From Pseudomonadales bacterium (GTDB taxonomy: Bacteria > Pseudomonadota > Gammaproteobacteria > Pseudomonadales > Azotimanducaceae), in NCBI GenBank assembly GCA_029251375.1, contig JAQXDL010000044.1, forward strand, positions 1 to 64,000: a stretch of DNA of 64,000 nucleotides. Direction: 5' to 3'. Position numbers and translations under genes: made by a program. Positions 36,394 to 45,366 of this stretch are shown here, piece after piece; positions within the stretch are counted from its first letter, which is position 1, and every line of letters begins with the position of its first letter. The notes beneath the pieces were generated by a model. The model saw only the letters and a program-made list of their open reading frames with translations. It did no database searches and was not told the DNA's origin.

Positions 36394-36789
36394 CTATTTT
36401 TTAACCATTGAGATGAAGTCTCTGAAGATATCCATTAATGTCTCATATTTGTAGTCGGTAAATTCACCTGCATCTAAATACATACCGTGCTCACTGCACG
36501 CCTCGTATTCAATGTGAGTTTGAACAGGGTCTGACAACTTCTCCATTTTTTTGCTGCAGCGCGGGCAATTGATATCACGAATAAGGTTGTGAGTCTTGCC
36601 TACTTCAGGATCACCATCATCAACGTAGTCAGACATCCATTTTTCTTTCAACGCTTCAGCTTCGCCGATATCAAACCACAGTCCTCTGCAGCCGGTACAA
36701 CGGTCTACAGTCACTTTTCCATTTAGGGTGCTAAGAGAGTGTTCTTCCATTGTTGCCTGACACTTTGGGCATTGCATAGCGGTTTGCAT
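36394..36789 (-). CDS. Zinc-ribbon (TFIIB-type) protein
   Basis: 131 residues with two zinc-ribbon units. The first, CPKCQATMEEHSL then DRCTGCRGLWFDIGEAEAL, is the zf-TFIIB domain common in small bacterial proteins. The second is CPRCSKKMEKL with a later EACSEHGMYLDAGEF in which one Cys pair is replaced by CSEH. No enzymatic activity is known. AAGGAA is five to six bases before ATG 36789. A 12-bp tandem duplication (36773-36796) spans this start codon and creates a second in-frame ATG at 36777. Confidence 0.85.
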   Translation of the reverse strand: MQTAMQCPKCQATMEEHSLSTLNGKVTVDRCTGCRGLWFDIGEAEALKEKWMSDYVDDGDPEVGKTHNLIRDINCPRCSKKMEKLSDPVQTHIEYEACSEHGMYLDAGEFTDYKYETLMDIFRDFISMVKK

Positions 36790-36796
36790 AGCGGTT
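36773..36796. repeat. 12-bp tandem duplication across a start codon
   Basis: TGCATAGCGGTT occurs at 36773-36784 and 36785-36796. On the minus strand each unit contains an ATG of the zinc-ribbon gene, so the duplication added four residues (MQTA) before the ancestral-looking start MQCPKC. Confidence 0.8.
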
Positions 36797-36983
36797 CCTT
36801 TATATTTTTTTTATTATCTATTGTTTTAAGCAGGATGCGAAGTAGCTAAGTGAAATAAACGACGAATTAGTTTCATTGTGAACGCACCTAACGTTGCGAC
36901 AGGGTTTGATAATTTTAAATGGCTAAAAATGCCACGAGCACAACAACATGGAAACGTCGTGTTACTGTCACAATACTGTCACA

Positions 36984-37577
36984 TTAGAACGGCATCTTAC
37001 GAACGTTATCCAGTAGCGCTGACGCAAATTTCTGTAAAAACTCTGTGTCGCATATACCGCTTTCTGAGTTCGCTGTCAGAATGGTTTCGAAGGGCGGTAA
37101 ATGCACAAAAACGACGGTCTTAAGGCAGTCAAAGTTCTGCTTCAAAAGCTCCAGGCTGTACAGTGTCTCTTCACATAGAAATGCGCCGGCATCCTCGGAT
37201 ATTCGAATAGGGTATCCAAGATCCAGCAAGCTTTGCTGCAACGGTTGCGCGCTGATTGTAGCGTCGATCGTTGCAGGTCCTGCTGCTTTGATAGGACCTG
37301 TGGGTAGCTGGCCTAGATTATCCTGACGCTCGCTACGGCCATTTCGAGCCACAGTTTCAATATCAAACCATCCCTGTCGACCTTCGCCCATGCTGATCAC
37401 AATTTCGGGTTTATGCTGTTTAATAGCTGAGCCCAGTTCGGTCCAAGGCGTGCCCCACACAACGGGCAGCTCTAAGGCGATAACATTATTTGTCGATGCG
37501 AGACTATTCGCTGCAATCCATGAAGCATTGACGCTGCGATTGTCAAAAGGTTGAAAGCCCGTTACGAGAATAGTCAT
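36984..37577 (-). CDS. Pyroglutamyl-peptidase I-like cysteine peptidase (family C15)
   Basis: 197 residues. The fold begins ILVTGFQPFDNRSVNAS, as in Pcp. The triad can be placed at Glu74 (FDIETVARN), Cys135 (SEDAGAFLCEETLY) and His159 (FVHLPPFE). The usual Cys-Asn pair is Cys-Glu here and the GRxxITPER segment is altered, so it is a divergent member. Such enzymes remove N-terminal pyroglutamate from peptides. Divergent from the zinc alcohol dehydrogenase. Confidence 0.82.
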   Translation of the reverse strand: MTILVTGFQPFDNRSVNASWIAANSLASTNNVIALELPVVWGTPWTELGSAIKQHKPEIVISMGEGRQGWFDIETVARNGRSERQDNLGQLPTGPIKAAGPATIDATISAQPLQQSLLDLGYPIRISEDAGAFLCEETLYSLELLKQNFDCLKTVVFVHLPPFETILTANSESGICDTEFLQKFASALLDNVRKMPF

Positions 37578-37641
37578 GTTTGATTTCCTGCGATGCTCAA
37601 CTTTACATGATTGGGTCTATCGATGAGTTGATGTATATTCG

Positions 37642-37656
37642 GTGTCATGGTGACAC
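37642..37656. promoter_or_regulatory. Palindrome upstream of the zinc alcohol dehydrogenase
   Basis: GTGTCA-TGG-TGACAC, two perfect 6-bp arms with a 3-bp centre, 41 bp before the ADH start and 65 bp from the Pcp-like start. A candidate operator; no regulator gene is adjacent. Confidence 0.35.
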
Positions 37657-37696
37657 ACGACAACTAATCAATAAATAATATAAAGAGGAACCCGTT

Positions 37697-38782
37697 ATGA
37701 AAGCAGCGATATTTCGCGAAGTGGGCCAGCCACTGGAAATCGAAGAAATACAAATATCCAAACCAGGACCAAGAGAAGTGCTGGTTCGTACAGCCGCCGC
37801 AGGTGTCTGTCATAGCGATCTGCACTTTATTGAAGGCCTCTATCCTGGTCAGTCGCCGATGGTCCTCGGCCATGAGTCCGCTGGTGTCGTCGAAATGGTC
37901 GGTTCAGATGTTACGTATGTAAAGCCCGGTGATCATGTCATCACTTGTCTATCTGTATTTTGCGGCCATTGTGAAGATTGTCTAACCGGACACATGTCTC
38001 TGTGTGCAAGTTCCGAAACACGCCGGACTCACGAGGAAGAGCCTCGATTGTCACAAGAAAACAAGATCGTTCACCAGTTTGCTAACCTGTCGTCATTCGC
38101 AGAACAAATGCTGATACATGAGCACGCCTTGGTAAAAATTCGTGAGGATATGCCTCTTGATCGCGCGGCGTTAATTGGTTGTGGTGTAACCACCGGTGTT
38201 GGCGCGGTGTTTCATACAGCCGCTGTTGAGCCAGGGTCTACTGTAGCTGTTATTGGCTGCGGCGGTGTTGGTCTATCAGCGATCAATGGTGCAGCGATGG
38301 CCGGTGCGTCAAAGGTGATCGCGATTGATATGGTCGACAGTAAATTAGAAATGGCAAAAGACTTCGGTGCCACCCATGTCGTCAATGGCAACAATGGTGA
38401 TGTGGTTGAGCAAGTGCGAGAACTGACCGGTGGTGGTGTGCACTATTCTTTTGAAGCGATTGGTTTGAAGGCTACTGCAGAGCAGAGCTTTAGTATGCTA
38501 AGACCTGGCGGTGCAGCGACCGTAATCGGCATGATTCCTGTTGGCGTTAAGATCGAACTCATGGGTGCAGCCTTTTTACAGGAGAAGAAAATTCAAGGCT
38601 CGATGATGGGGTCGAATCGATTCAGAGTTGATATGCCACGTTTCATTGATTTTTATCTGCAGGGCAAACTGCACCTCGACCAGATGATTTCAAAACGTAT
38701 TGGGCTAGAAGACATCAATGAAGCGTTTGCTGATATGAAAACCGGCACAGTAGCACGAAGTGTCATTATGTTTGATCACTAG
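37697..38782 (+). CDS. Zinc-dependent alcohol dehydrogenase (class III-like MDR)
   Basis: 361 residues. Catalytic zinc ligands are in GVCHSD (Cys38) and GHESAG; the structural zinc loop is CLSVFCGHCEDCLTGHMSLC, with the four cysteines of that lobe. The cofactor motif is VIGCGGVGLSAINGA with a following acidic IAIDMVDSK that favours NAD. It oxidises an alcohol to an aldehyde or the reverse. The sequence resembles the Rxyl_3153/class III-like group of actinobacterial and proteobacterial ADHs; the substrate is open. AGAGGAACCCGTT precedes the ATG. Confidence 0.93.
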   Translation: MKAAIFREVGQPLEIEEIQISKPGPREVLVRTAAAGVCHSDLHFIEGLYPGQSPMVLGHESAGVVEMVGSDVTYVKPGDHVITCLSVFCGHCEDCLTGHMSLCASSETRRTHEEEPRLSQENKIVHQFANLSSFAEQMLIHEHALVKIREDMPLDRAALIGCGVTTGVGAVFHTAAVEPGSTVAVIGCGGVGLSAINGAAMAGASKVIAIDMVDSKLEMAKDFGATHVVNGNNGDVVEQVRELTGGGVHYSFEAIGLKATAEQSFSMLRPGGAATVIGMIPVGVKIELMGAAFLQEKKIQGSMMGSNRFRVDMPRFIDFYLQGKLHLDQMISKRIGLEDINEAFADMKTGTVARSVIMFDH

Positions 38783-38783
38783 T

Positions 38784-38833
38784 GATCGTGGGGTCAAATG
38801 CACACGGTCTCATTTGGGCCGTGCTGCACGATC
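38784..38833. terminator. Two-tier stem-loop after the alcohol dehydrogenase
   Basis: Outer arms GATCGTG (38784-38790) and CACGATC (38827-38833), inner arms CACGG (38803-38807) and CCGTG (38819-38823). Immediately before it, GATCACTAGTGATC (38774-38787), a perfect 14-bp palindrome, spans the ADH stop codon. Confidence 0.5.
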
Positions 38834-38935
38834 TCTTGTAGATTTGTCGTCTAGAGCTTTACTAAAACTGTTAGCCTTAAAGCTCTGGTCGACCGGTTTA
38901 CTCTAAGCCTATCCATCCTTTGGATTGCAAAAGTG

Positions 38936-39628
38936 TTACTGATTATTTAGATAACATCGTTCAAGCGTCGTCATCTTGCCGTTTGAATTTGACGAACTAA
39001 CAGCATCTTGTTCGTTACTCTCATCTTCCTCGCGCATCCGAATCCTGCTCTTTTTTTCAGGATACTTGCCTTTTTTATCTGCATAAAATTCACGAACCCT
39101 GTCCATATCAGCCGTAATATCCCCGCTGAGTTGAAACGAAAGCCCGAGACCTGCTTCTTTTTTTTCGTAGTCCAAATAGCCGCAACATATTGGTACATTG
39201 GCAGCCATTGCGATCCGATAAAAACCAGACTTCCAATAGTCCGTATAGGCCCGAGTGCCAGAGGGCGGAATCACAATGCAGGTACCTTTGGATTCGGCGA
39301 TGAAATCTGCAAGATTTTGTACCATGTTATTTCGGGTCGAGCGGTCAACGGGAATACCGCCAAGAAAAGACAGAATTGAGCCGGCGATTGGAAAGAACAC
39401 GGTGTTTTTTACTAGCCATTTGATTTGAAGACCAAATGAGTACGCGGCGCCTAACAAGAAGAACAAATCCCAATTGGTGGTGTGTGGGGCTGCAATGATG
39501 ATCATGCTCTTTGACGCAGGCACACCACCGGTAACCCGCCAGCCAGTGAGCTTAATGATTGACCTGCCAAGAATGTGGGCGAACCCATTGCACTTGGGTG
39601 CAGGATGATCGGCTCTAATTGCTTGCAT
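38936..39628 (-). CDS. Lysophospholipid acyltransferase-family protein
   Basis: 230 residues of the PlsC-like (LPLAT) superfamily. The HX4D motif is His49-Asp54 in APHTTNWD, followed by GGIPVDRSTRNNM as the substrate-binding block. It would transfer an acyl chain to a lysophospholipid or similar acceptor at the inner membrane. The C-terminal tail (residues 190-230) is charged and unlike the core. A single gene, convergent with the ADH. Confidence 0.85.
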   Translation of the reverse strand: MQAIRADHPAPKCNGFAHILGRSIIKLTGWRVTGGVPASKSMIIIAAPHTTNWDLFFLLGAAYSFGLQIKWLVKNTVFFPIAGSILSFLGGIPVDRSTRNNMVQNLADFIAESKGTCIVIPPSGTRAYTDYWKSGFYRIAMAANVPICCGYLDYEKKEAGLGLSFQLSGDITADMDRVREFYADKKGKYPEKKSRIRMREEDESNEQDAVSSSNSNGKMTTLERCYLNNQ

Positions 39629-39985
39629 AATTGTTGCTCAAAATGGGCGGTATCTAAACCTAGCGTCAGAGTGTGCTTTTTATCTTGTCAGCTAGAAGTG
39701 GAATGTATCATTGGGTTCGAGGATGTACTAGCCTTGATAGCGGGAGCGTATTGGGCTAGGCGTTATTTGACCATGCTGCGAGTTGCTACAAGAACGCTCA
39801 AACCAGCACTTTAGTCAGCACTTGATGGGGTTTCGAATTGTAGCAATGCCCTTAGTCGATAAGCGGAGTTTATTTGCTTACCAATGGTTGTTTAGAAGAT
39901 TTAAAGTCGCGTATATATTAAAGCAGTGAGTTAAAGTGCAGTAAGTGCAAAGTGAATAAAATGGTGAGCGCTACCTTCGAGTAGC
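39629..39985. other. Spacer without a supported gene
   Basis: About 360 bp upstream of the acyltransferase. A 79-codon plus-strand frame at 39575-39814 overlaps the acyltransferase start and has no ribosome site or family resemblance. Near the end the DNA becomes A+T rich (around 39900-39960), a likely promoter zone for the TPR-CHAT gene. Confidence 0.5.
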
Positions 39986-40017
39986 TGACCGAGCTTTTTA
40001 ACGCAAAAGCTCGGTCA
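39986..40017 (+). promoter_or_regulatory. 12-bp perfect hairpin in the leader of the TPR-CHAT gene
   Basis: TGACCGAGCTTT (39986-39997) and its exact complement (40006-40017) flank an 8-nt loop. It ends 38 bp before the TPR-CHAT start. It could be a terminator of an upstream transcript, an attenuator or mRNA-stabilising structure in the leader, or a protein site. No U-tract follows. Confidence 0.5.
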
Positions 40018-40055
40018 GGCATGTGTCCTCACAAATTGTTTTTACCTAAAAGTGA

Positions 40056-43000
40056 ATGAATATGATGAATAGATTGTTGCTTCTCCTGTTGATTGGACTT
40101 GCTGCTTCCTTATCTTATGCGGACGAGGCTGATGAGTGGCGAGCGCAGATAGATGGGCTGATTACTAGCAGCGGTAGCGGGGGAATTGTTGATGCTGACA
40201 AGCAGACGATCGCGTCAATCCACGAAGCGTTATCACGCCATTTTAACGTCGAGCCAGAATGGAGTTTGGCGGTGCTTGCTGAAATCAATCAAGTTGATGA
40301 TAGCCAGGTTCCCCTGGTCGAGATGTTACAAGCGATGTTTGCAGAGGCTCGCGCTGCAATTGAGGCCGGTGACATTGAGGCAGCTATCTCAGCGCAGCAA
40401 GGCGCAGCGATGATGGCGTCGGAAAGTTTTGGCGACGCACATTGGCTCAGCATTTCAAGTAAGCGCGATTTAGGTATCCTGTTTCGCGAAGCGGGTGACG
40501 CCGAAGGCGCCCAGGAGAACTATGGTGCGGCCCTCGACGCTAGCCGTGAAATGCTCGGTGAGGACCACCCAGAAACATTGAAGATGATGAGTCTACTTGC
40601 AGAGCTCTACAATGCTCTGGGGTTGTTTGATGAAGCAAATTTTATGCTTGAAATGGTCTCTGACGGCTTTGAAGCTTCTCTCGGTGTCCAGCATCCAGCG
40701 ACGATAGATGGGCGATGGAGCGAAATCGATAACCTGCAGAATGCCGGTCAATACGAATTGGCTATCGAAAAATTGTCAGGTCTGTGCGCAACCATTGAGC
40801 TTGGTTACGGCTCATACCATCCGCAATCGATTACGTGCCTCAAATGGAGTGCAGGAATTCAAACGACTCTGGGACAGTTGGCTGAGGCAGAGTCGACTTA
40901 CGAAATGATGATCGCGCGTCTGGCGATGACACAAGAAAACATCGACCCTTTCGTGTTGAATACATTAACCGCGCTTGCTGAAATTTATCGAATACGTGGT
41001 AACTATCGCGACAGCCAAGATGTCTTGTCAGGTGTGATTCAAACCAGCACTCAGATTGGTGCGGTTGAATCGAGTTATCTGGCGAGATCAAACTTGGGAC
41101 GGGTATTTAACACCATGGGGCAATATGAAAAAGCTCAACAGCTAACCGAAGATGTACTCGATTATGGTCTACGTGCTTGGCAGGATCAGCCAATTAACAT
41201 CTACAATACGTTGCTTGAGCTCGGCGGTATTTATCAACGGCAAGGTAAACTTGCAGAAGCGGAAGCAACCTTTGAAGAAGCTCTTGCTGGCTTGGTCGTA
41301 ACCTACGGTCCAACACATCCTTCATCACTTGTTGCGAGCGGTAACTTAGGTCAAATCTATGAGTTGGCAGGGATGTATGACAAAGCGGAGCCGCTGCTAA
41401 AAGAAACATTGCTAGTTATGGAAGAGGTGCTGGGTCCAGAGCAACCCAACACAATTGTTACTCGAAGTAATCTCGCGGCGCTGCATGAGAGCCAAGGAAA
41501 CTTTCGAGAAGCAGAGCCTTTGTACCTTAAGTCGATTGCGATGTTAACGGCACTGCAAGGTGCCGGTCATACCGATACGGTCGCAGTAAAGAACAACCTT
41601 GCATACCTTTACATGCTCATGCAAGAACATGAAAAAGCCGCTCAAATGCTTATGGAAGTTGAAGCTGACTGGGTTGGCTTGTTTGGTGATGATCATCAAA
41701 ACACACTCAAATCAGGTAATAACCTGGGCCGGGTTTTTTATCGACTTGAGCGCTACGAGGAAGCAGAAGAGAAGATTAGTCTGACGCTCTCAGCAAGGCA
41801 GAGGGTCCTTGGTGAGTCTCACATGGACAGCATTCGTTCGATGATTGACCTCGGTAAAGTTTTCATCGAACAGGGTAGATTAGATGCGGCTGAATCGCTG
41901 TTAACTGAGGCACTAGACTTAGCTGAGTCTAACTTGGGTAGTCTTCACCCCTATACATTTGAGGCGCTAAATGCATTGGCGAACTCAAAAGTTGCTGCTA
42001 ATAATCTGCAAGCAGCTTCAGATTTGATGCAGGTCGGTTTCCAGCGCAGGAGTCAGTTTTTTGACACGATGCTTTGGACGACGGGCGAAAATGCGAGAGA
42101 AGGGTACATCCGATTACACCGAGATGAATATAATAATTATATCGCCTTGTTAGTAAAAATTGGCGACGAGCAATCAGCCATGCGATTGGTTGATGCGAGC
42201 CTGCAACGTAAAGGTTTATTGCTGAAAGTTACTTCCGAAATTCAACAAATTGCAACCATGGCAACCGATCCTGCACTGTCTGAACTTGCGTCAGAATTAG
42301 AAAAGGCGCGTAAAGATTTAGCGGCGATGACCCTTTCGGGACCGACTGCTGAAACGCAAGGTAAGCACACAAAAGTACTTTACACGCTTGAGCAAAAAGT
42401 AAACGAACTGCAGGGGCAAATTGGTCGCGCAAGTGTGCGGTTTAGAACATCCATTGCTCAGCTAAGTGCGGAACGATTGGCCAGCTCCCTTGGCAACGAT
42501 AAAGCGTTAGTCGACTACATGATTTATGAAGACGGCGACGAGAAGAAGTTACTGGCTGCGATAGTGAAAAAACAAAATGACGAAGCCTCATTTGAAATTT
42601 TGGTCTACGCTGACAATGCCGCTCTTGATGCGAGTGTCGGTGAATATCGTGAACTCATTCAGGATGACGGCGCAGATGAAGATGAGTTGCTGGAGGTCGG
42701 CATGGTGGCCTACGAGGAAGTCTGGCAGCCCTTAATCGATGTTTTGGATGGCATTGAATATGTCTACCTCGTACCTGACGGTTTGCTCAATATTGCGCCA
42801 TTCAACGCATTCGTCAATGAAGACGAGGATTATCTGATTCAGACTCACGACATTCATATCCTGACGTCGGGTCGGGATCTGCTGCCGAATGAGTATGCCT
42901 TGGCAAAAGGTGAGTACATGGTGTTAGCCGGTCCTGACTATGATTCTGATGAGATCGTCAGCAAAGAGGTGATCGCAATTGCTCAGCAACGACGTTCGTC

Positions 43001-43751
43001 TGCCTTGAAAATGGGTATTCGCGGTGCCGGTGGCGGCTTGCGCGGACTCAATTTTGCACCTCTGCCGGGCGCAGAACTTGAAGGCAGAATTATTATCGAT
43101 CAGGTAGAGGCGAGTGACGCGGTTAGTCAAAATTACTTCGGCAGTAACGCACAGGAACAGACCTTGGTCTCAATGGCCGTGCCGCCCGAAATACTTCATA
43201 TCGCAACTCACGGTTTTTTTCTTGAAGCTGACGACACCTTGAGGAAACGAATTTTAAAAGCTCAGCGTGGTTCAGAAATACATGTACCGCCACCGGGTGA
43301 CAACCCACTGTTAAGAGCCGGATTGGCTTTCGCAGGTATCAATAGTAACGCGCAATTTTTGGGTGATATCGATACGACTAACGATGGTGTGTTGACTGCG
43401 CTCGAGGTGCTTGATTTGAATCTGTCTGGCACACGTTTGGTCGTTCTTTCAGCCTGTGAAACAGGTCTTGGAGAAATCCATGAAGGTGAAGGCGTATATG
43501 GTTTAAGGCGTGCTTTTCAAGAGGCAGGTGTTGCCGAGGTGGTCAGCTCGCTATGGGAAGTAAGTGATGCTGGTACGCAAGCGTTGATGACTGACTTTTA
43601 TGAGGAAGTGACTGCTGGTACGCCGGCTCGAGAAGCGCTGCGTAAAGTACAGCTGGATATGATTGACTCAGCCGAGTGGGGTTACCCCTATGTTTGGTCT
43701 GCTTTCATGATCGTTGGTAGTTATGAATCATCAGGGTTCACTGCTAACTAA
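40056..43751 (+). CDS. Exported TPR-CHAT protein (caspase-like protease domain)
   Basis: 1231 residues. MNMMNRLLLLLLIGLAASLSYA is a signal peptide, so the protein should act outside the cytoplasm. Residues about 90-680 are a long array of paired TPR units of the kinesin-light-chain type with recurring phrases such as YGAALDASREMLGEDHPETL and FEEALAGLVVTYGPTHPSSL. A helical linker (about 680-800) leads to a C-terminal CHAT domain from about residue 830. The catalytic dyad is His1052 (HIATHGFF) and Cys1134 (LSACETGLG), followed by SSLWEVSDAGT. CHAT is a clan CD caspase/separase-like peptidase fold. The substrate is unknown. It precedes an Hsp70-like and an FG-GAP gene on the same strand. Confidence 0.92.
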   Translation: MNMMNRLLLLLLIGLAASLSYADEADEWRAQIDGLITSSGSGGIVDADKQTIASIHEALSRHFNVEPEWSLAVLAEINQVDDSQVPLVEMLQAMFAEARAAIEAGDIEAAISAQQGAAMMASESFGDAHWLSISSKRDLGILFREAGDAEGAQENYGAALDASREMLGEDHPETLKMMSLLAELYNALGLFDEANFMLEMVSDGFEASLGVQHPATIDGRWSEIDNLQNAGQYELAIEKLSGLCATIELGYGSYHPQSITCLKWSAGIQTTLGQLAEAESTYEMMIARLAMTQENIDPFVLNTLTALAEIYRIRGNYRDSQDVLSGVIQTSTQIGAVESSYLARSNLGRVFNTMGQYEKAQQLTEDVLDYGLRAWQDQPINIYNTLLELGGIYQRQGKLAEAEATFEEALAGLVVTYGPTHPSSLVASGNLGQIYELAGMYDKAEPLLKETLLVMEEVLGPEQPNTIVTRSNLAALHESQGNFREAEPLYLKSIAMLTALQGAGHTDTVAVKNNLAYLYMLMQEHEKAAQMLMEVEADWVGLFGDDHQNTLKSGNNLGRVFYRLERYEEAEEKISLTLSARQRVLGESHMDSIRSMIDLGKVFIEQGRLDAAESLLTEALDLAESNLGSLHPYTFEALNALANSKVAANNLQAASDLMQVGFQRRSQFFDTMLWTTGENAREGYIRLHRDEYNNYIALLVKIGDEQSAMRLVDASLQRKGLLLKVTSEIQQIATMATDPALSELASELEKARKDLAAMTLSGPTAETQGKHTKVLYTLEQKVNELQGQIGRASVRFRTSIAQLSAERLASSLGNDKALVDYMIYEDGDEKKLLAAIVKKQNDEASFEILVYADNAALDASVGEYRELIQDDGADEDELLEVGMVAYEEVWQPLIDVLDGIEYVYLVPDGLLNIAPFNAFVNEDEDYLIQTHDIHILTSGRDLLPNEYALAKGEYMVLAGPDYDSDEIVSKEVIAIAQQRRSSALKMGIRGAGGGLRGLNFAPLPGAELEGRIIIDQVEASDAVSQNYFGSNAQEQTLVSMAVPPEILHIATHGFFLEADDTLRKRILKAQRGSEIHVPPPGDNPLLRAGLAFAGINSNAQFLGDIDTTNDGVLTALEVLDLNLSGTRLVVLSACETGLGEIHEGEGVYGLRRAFQEAGVAEVVSSLWEVSDAGTQALMTDFYEEVTAGTPAREALRKVQLDMIDSAEWGYPYVWSAFMIVGSYESSGFTAN

Positions 43752-43815
43752 GCAGCCACAAACTTGAAATGCGATTCAGAACGACTGGTTAACGCTTAGG
43801 CTGATGCCAGTCGAT

Positions 43816-43840
43816 CAATACATTGTTCACGCTTGTATTG
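43816..43840 (+). terminator. Weak terminator after the TPR-CHAT gene
   Basis: CAATACA (43816-43822) pairs with TGTATTG (43834-43840) around an 11-nt loop, followed by TTATTTTC. If functional, it partly separates the TPR-CHAT transcript from the Hsp70-like gene. Confidence 0.35.
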
Positions 43841-43962
43841 TTATTTTCAAACCGAAACCATGACGACTTCTAGCCTGCGCCGTTGGCAGGAACAAATAAA
43901 TATGCGTTAATTGCCGACTTTTTTCGATTTTCACCTGACTTCAGTGGGCGCAACAACAAGCT

Positions 43963-45366
43963 ATGGCAAAAAAAACAGGTATTGGGATTGATTTCGGCAC
44001 GTCGAATTCTGCTGCGGCATGGTTCGATGGGGATCAGGTCAAATTGATTCAACTGGAAACAGATGATGCGATTATGCCGACTGCCACCCATATAGATCGC
44101 GATCTGCAAACGATCGTTGGTCAGCAGGCGGTGACGCAATACATTGATGAGAATCGTGATCGAATTGTCGAGCTGACGCCGGAGATCGTCGCAAAGGCCC
44201 AAGTCCTTACGGGCGAGGCTAACGCTCATGACCCGAGTTCCGAAGCTGAGGTATCAACGATGAATACCTACGGCAAGCCGATCGTTGATCGGGGTCTTCC
44301 TGGACGACTTTTCAGGGGCATAAAACGTCTATTAGGCAACCCTTCGATTAATCGCCTTATGGTATTTGACCAAGCGTTCCGCGTCGTTGCCTTGGTAACG
44401 CCGGTGCTTGTTCATATTCGAAGAAAAATCCAGGACACACTACATGTCAAAACATTTCAAGTTCACTTTGGACACCCCGTCAACTTCGAAGGTCATGGTG
44501 ATCATAGTAATGAGTTGGGGAAATCGCGATTAACCGAAGCGTTGACCTACGCGGGTATGAAAGATGTCAATTTCTACCCAGAACCGATTGCGGCGACCAT
44601 GAGTTATCTGCAGCATGAACAACCTAAGACAGCAGGGTTGGCGCTGACGCTTGATTTTGGAGGTGGTACGTTAGATTTGAGCGTGGTGGCCTACGAAGGG
44701 GTAAAGTTTGAAGTTTTGTCTACTGGCGGTATGTCCTTGGGCGGCGACCATATCGATCAACTAATTTTTAGAGAGCTTCTTTTTCCTCTTTTCGGCAAGG
44801 GTGAAATATGGCGCAGAGTGGTTGATGGGCAAGTGGTTGAGAACGAATTCCCTTTTGTTGAGTTCGAAGACAAGCTGCTTAACTGGGCGGTGACTTATAC
44901 ACTTAATCAGAATCATTACCGCGCTAAAGTAGCCGACTGTATCGCCCAAGGCGGAGAGTTAGGTAAGAAACTGCAACGTCTCGATGAGTTGATTACGCAC
45001 AACTATAGTTATCTGGTGTTTCAGTATATTAAAGAAGCCAAAGTTGCACTTTCTGAACATGAACAGACCATTCTTGATATTCCAGAGCTGGATATTTCTG
45101 TGACCTTCACGCGACAGCAATTTGAATCTATGATGGTCAATATGCTCAATGATATTGATCAAATCGTCGACAAAGTGTTGTTGGACGCTAACAAGACCGC
45201 ATCAGAGATCAGCGTACTGATTCGTACCGGCGGCTCTTCACAAATAGCCTCCGTTCGAGATCTGATGGAGGCCAAATTCCCTGGTCGAGTAACTGAACAC
45301 GATCCGTTCACCAGTGTTGCCACCGGCCTCGCGATTGCGAGCTATTATGGTTATCAATTTGAATAA
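43963..45366 (+). CDS. Hsp70-like chaperone (YegD-like)
   Basis: 467 residues, an actin-fold ATPase without the substrate-binding domain and lid of DnaK. Phosphate-1 motif GIDFGTSNSAAAWFD is at residues 8-22, the phosphate-2 motif LTLDFGGGTLDLSVVAYEG is near 230, and the adenosine motif LIRTGGSSQIASVRDLM is near 420. This layout matches the YegD group. The role of YegD proteins is not established. No signal peptide; cytoplasmic. There is no clear ribosome site before the ATG. It follows the TPR-CHAT gene by 211 bp, and its 3-prime end overlaps the FG-GAP gene by 20 bp. Confidence 0.9.
   Translation: MAKKTGIGIDFGTSNSAAAWFDGDQVKLIQLETDDAIMPTATHIDRDLQTIVGQQAVTQYIDENRDRIVELTPEIVAKAQVLTGEANAHDPSSEAEVSTMNTYGKPIVDRGLPGRLFRGIKRLLGNPSINRLMVFDQAFRVVALVTPVLVHIRRKIQDTLHVKTFQVHFGHPVNFEGHGDHSNELGKSRLTEALTYAGMKDVNFYPEPIAATMSYLQHEQPKTAGLALTLDFGGGTLDLSVVAYEGVKFEVLSTGGMSLGGDHIDQLIFRELLFPLFGKGEIWRRVVDGQVVENEFPFVEFEDKLLNWAVTYTLNQNHYRAKVADCIAQGGELGKKLQRLDELITHNYSYLVFQYIKEAKVALSEHEQTILDIPELDISVTFTRQQFESMMVNMLNDIDQIVDKVLLDANKTASEISVLIRTGGSSQIASVRDLMEAKFPGRVTEHDPFTSVATGLAIASYYGYQFE

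Noticed and set aside
36984-37577. Inactive Pcp homolog
   Set aside because: Glu74, Cys135 and His159 can all be placed, so loss of activity is not supported despite the altered surrounding residues.
39575-39814. 79-codon plus-strand frame over the acyltransferase start
   Set aside because: It overlaps a well-supported gene and has no features of its own.
40056-43751. Type III-E CRISPR TPR-CHAT (Craspase) component
   Set aside because: There is no gRAMP/Cas7-11 gene or array, and the protein has a signal peptide, so only the domain pairing is shared.
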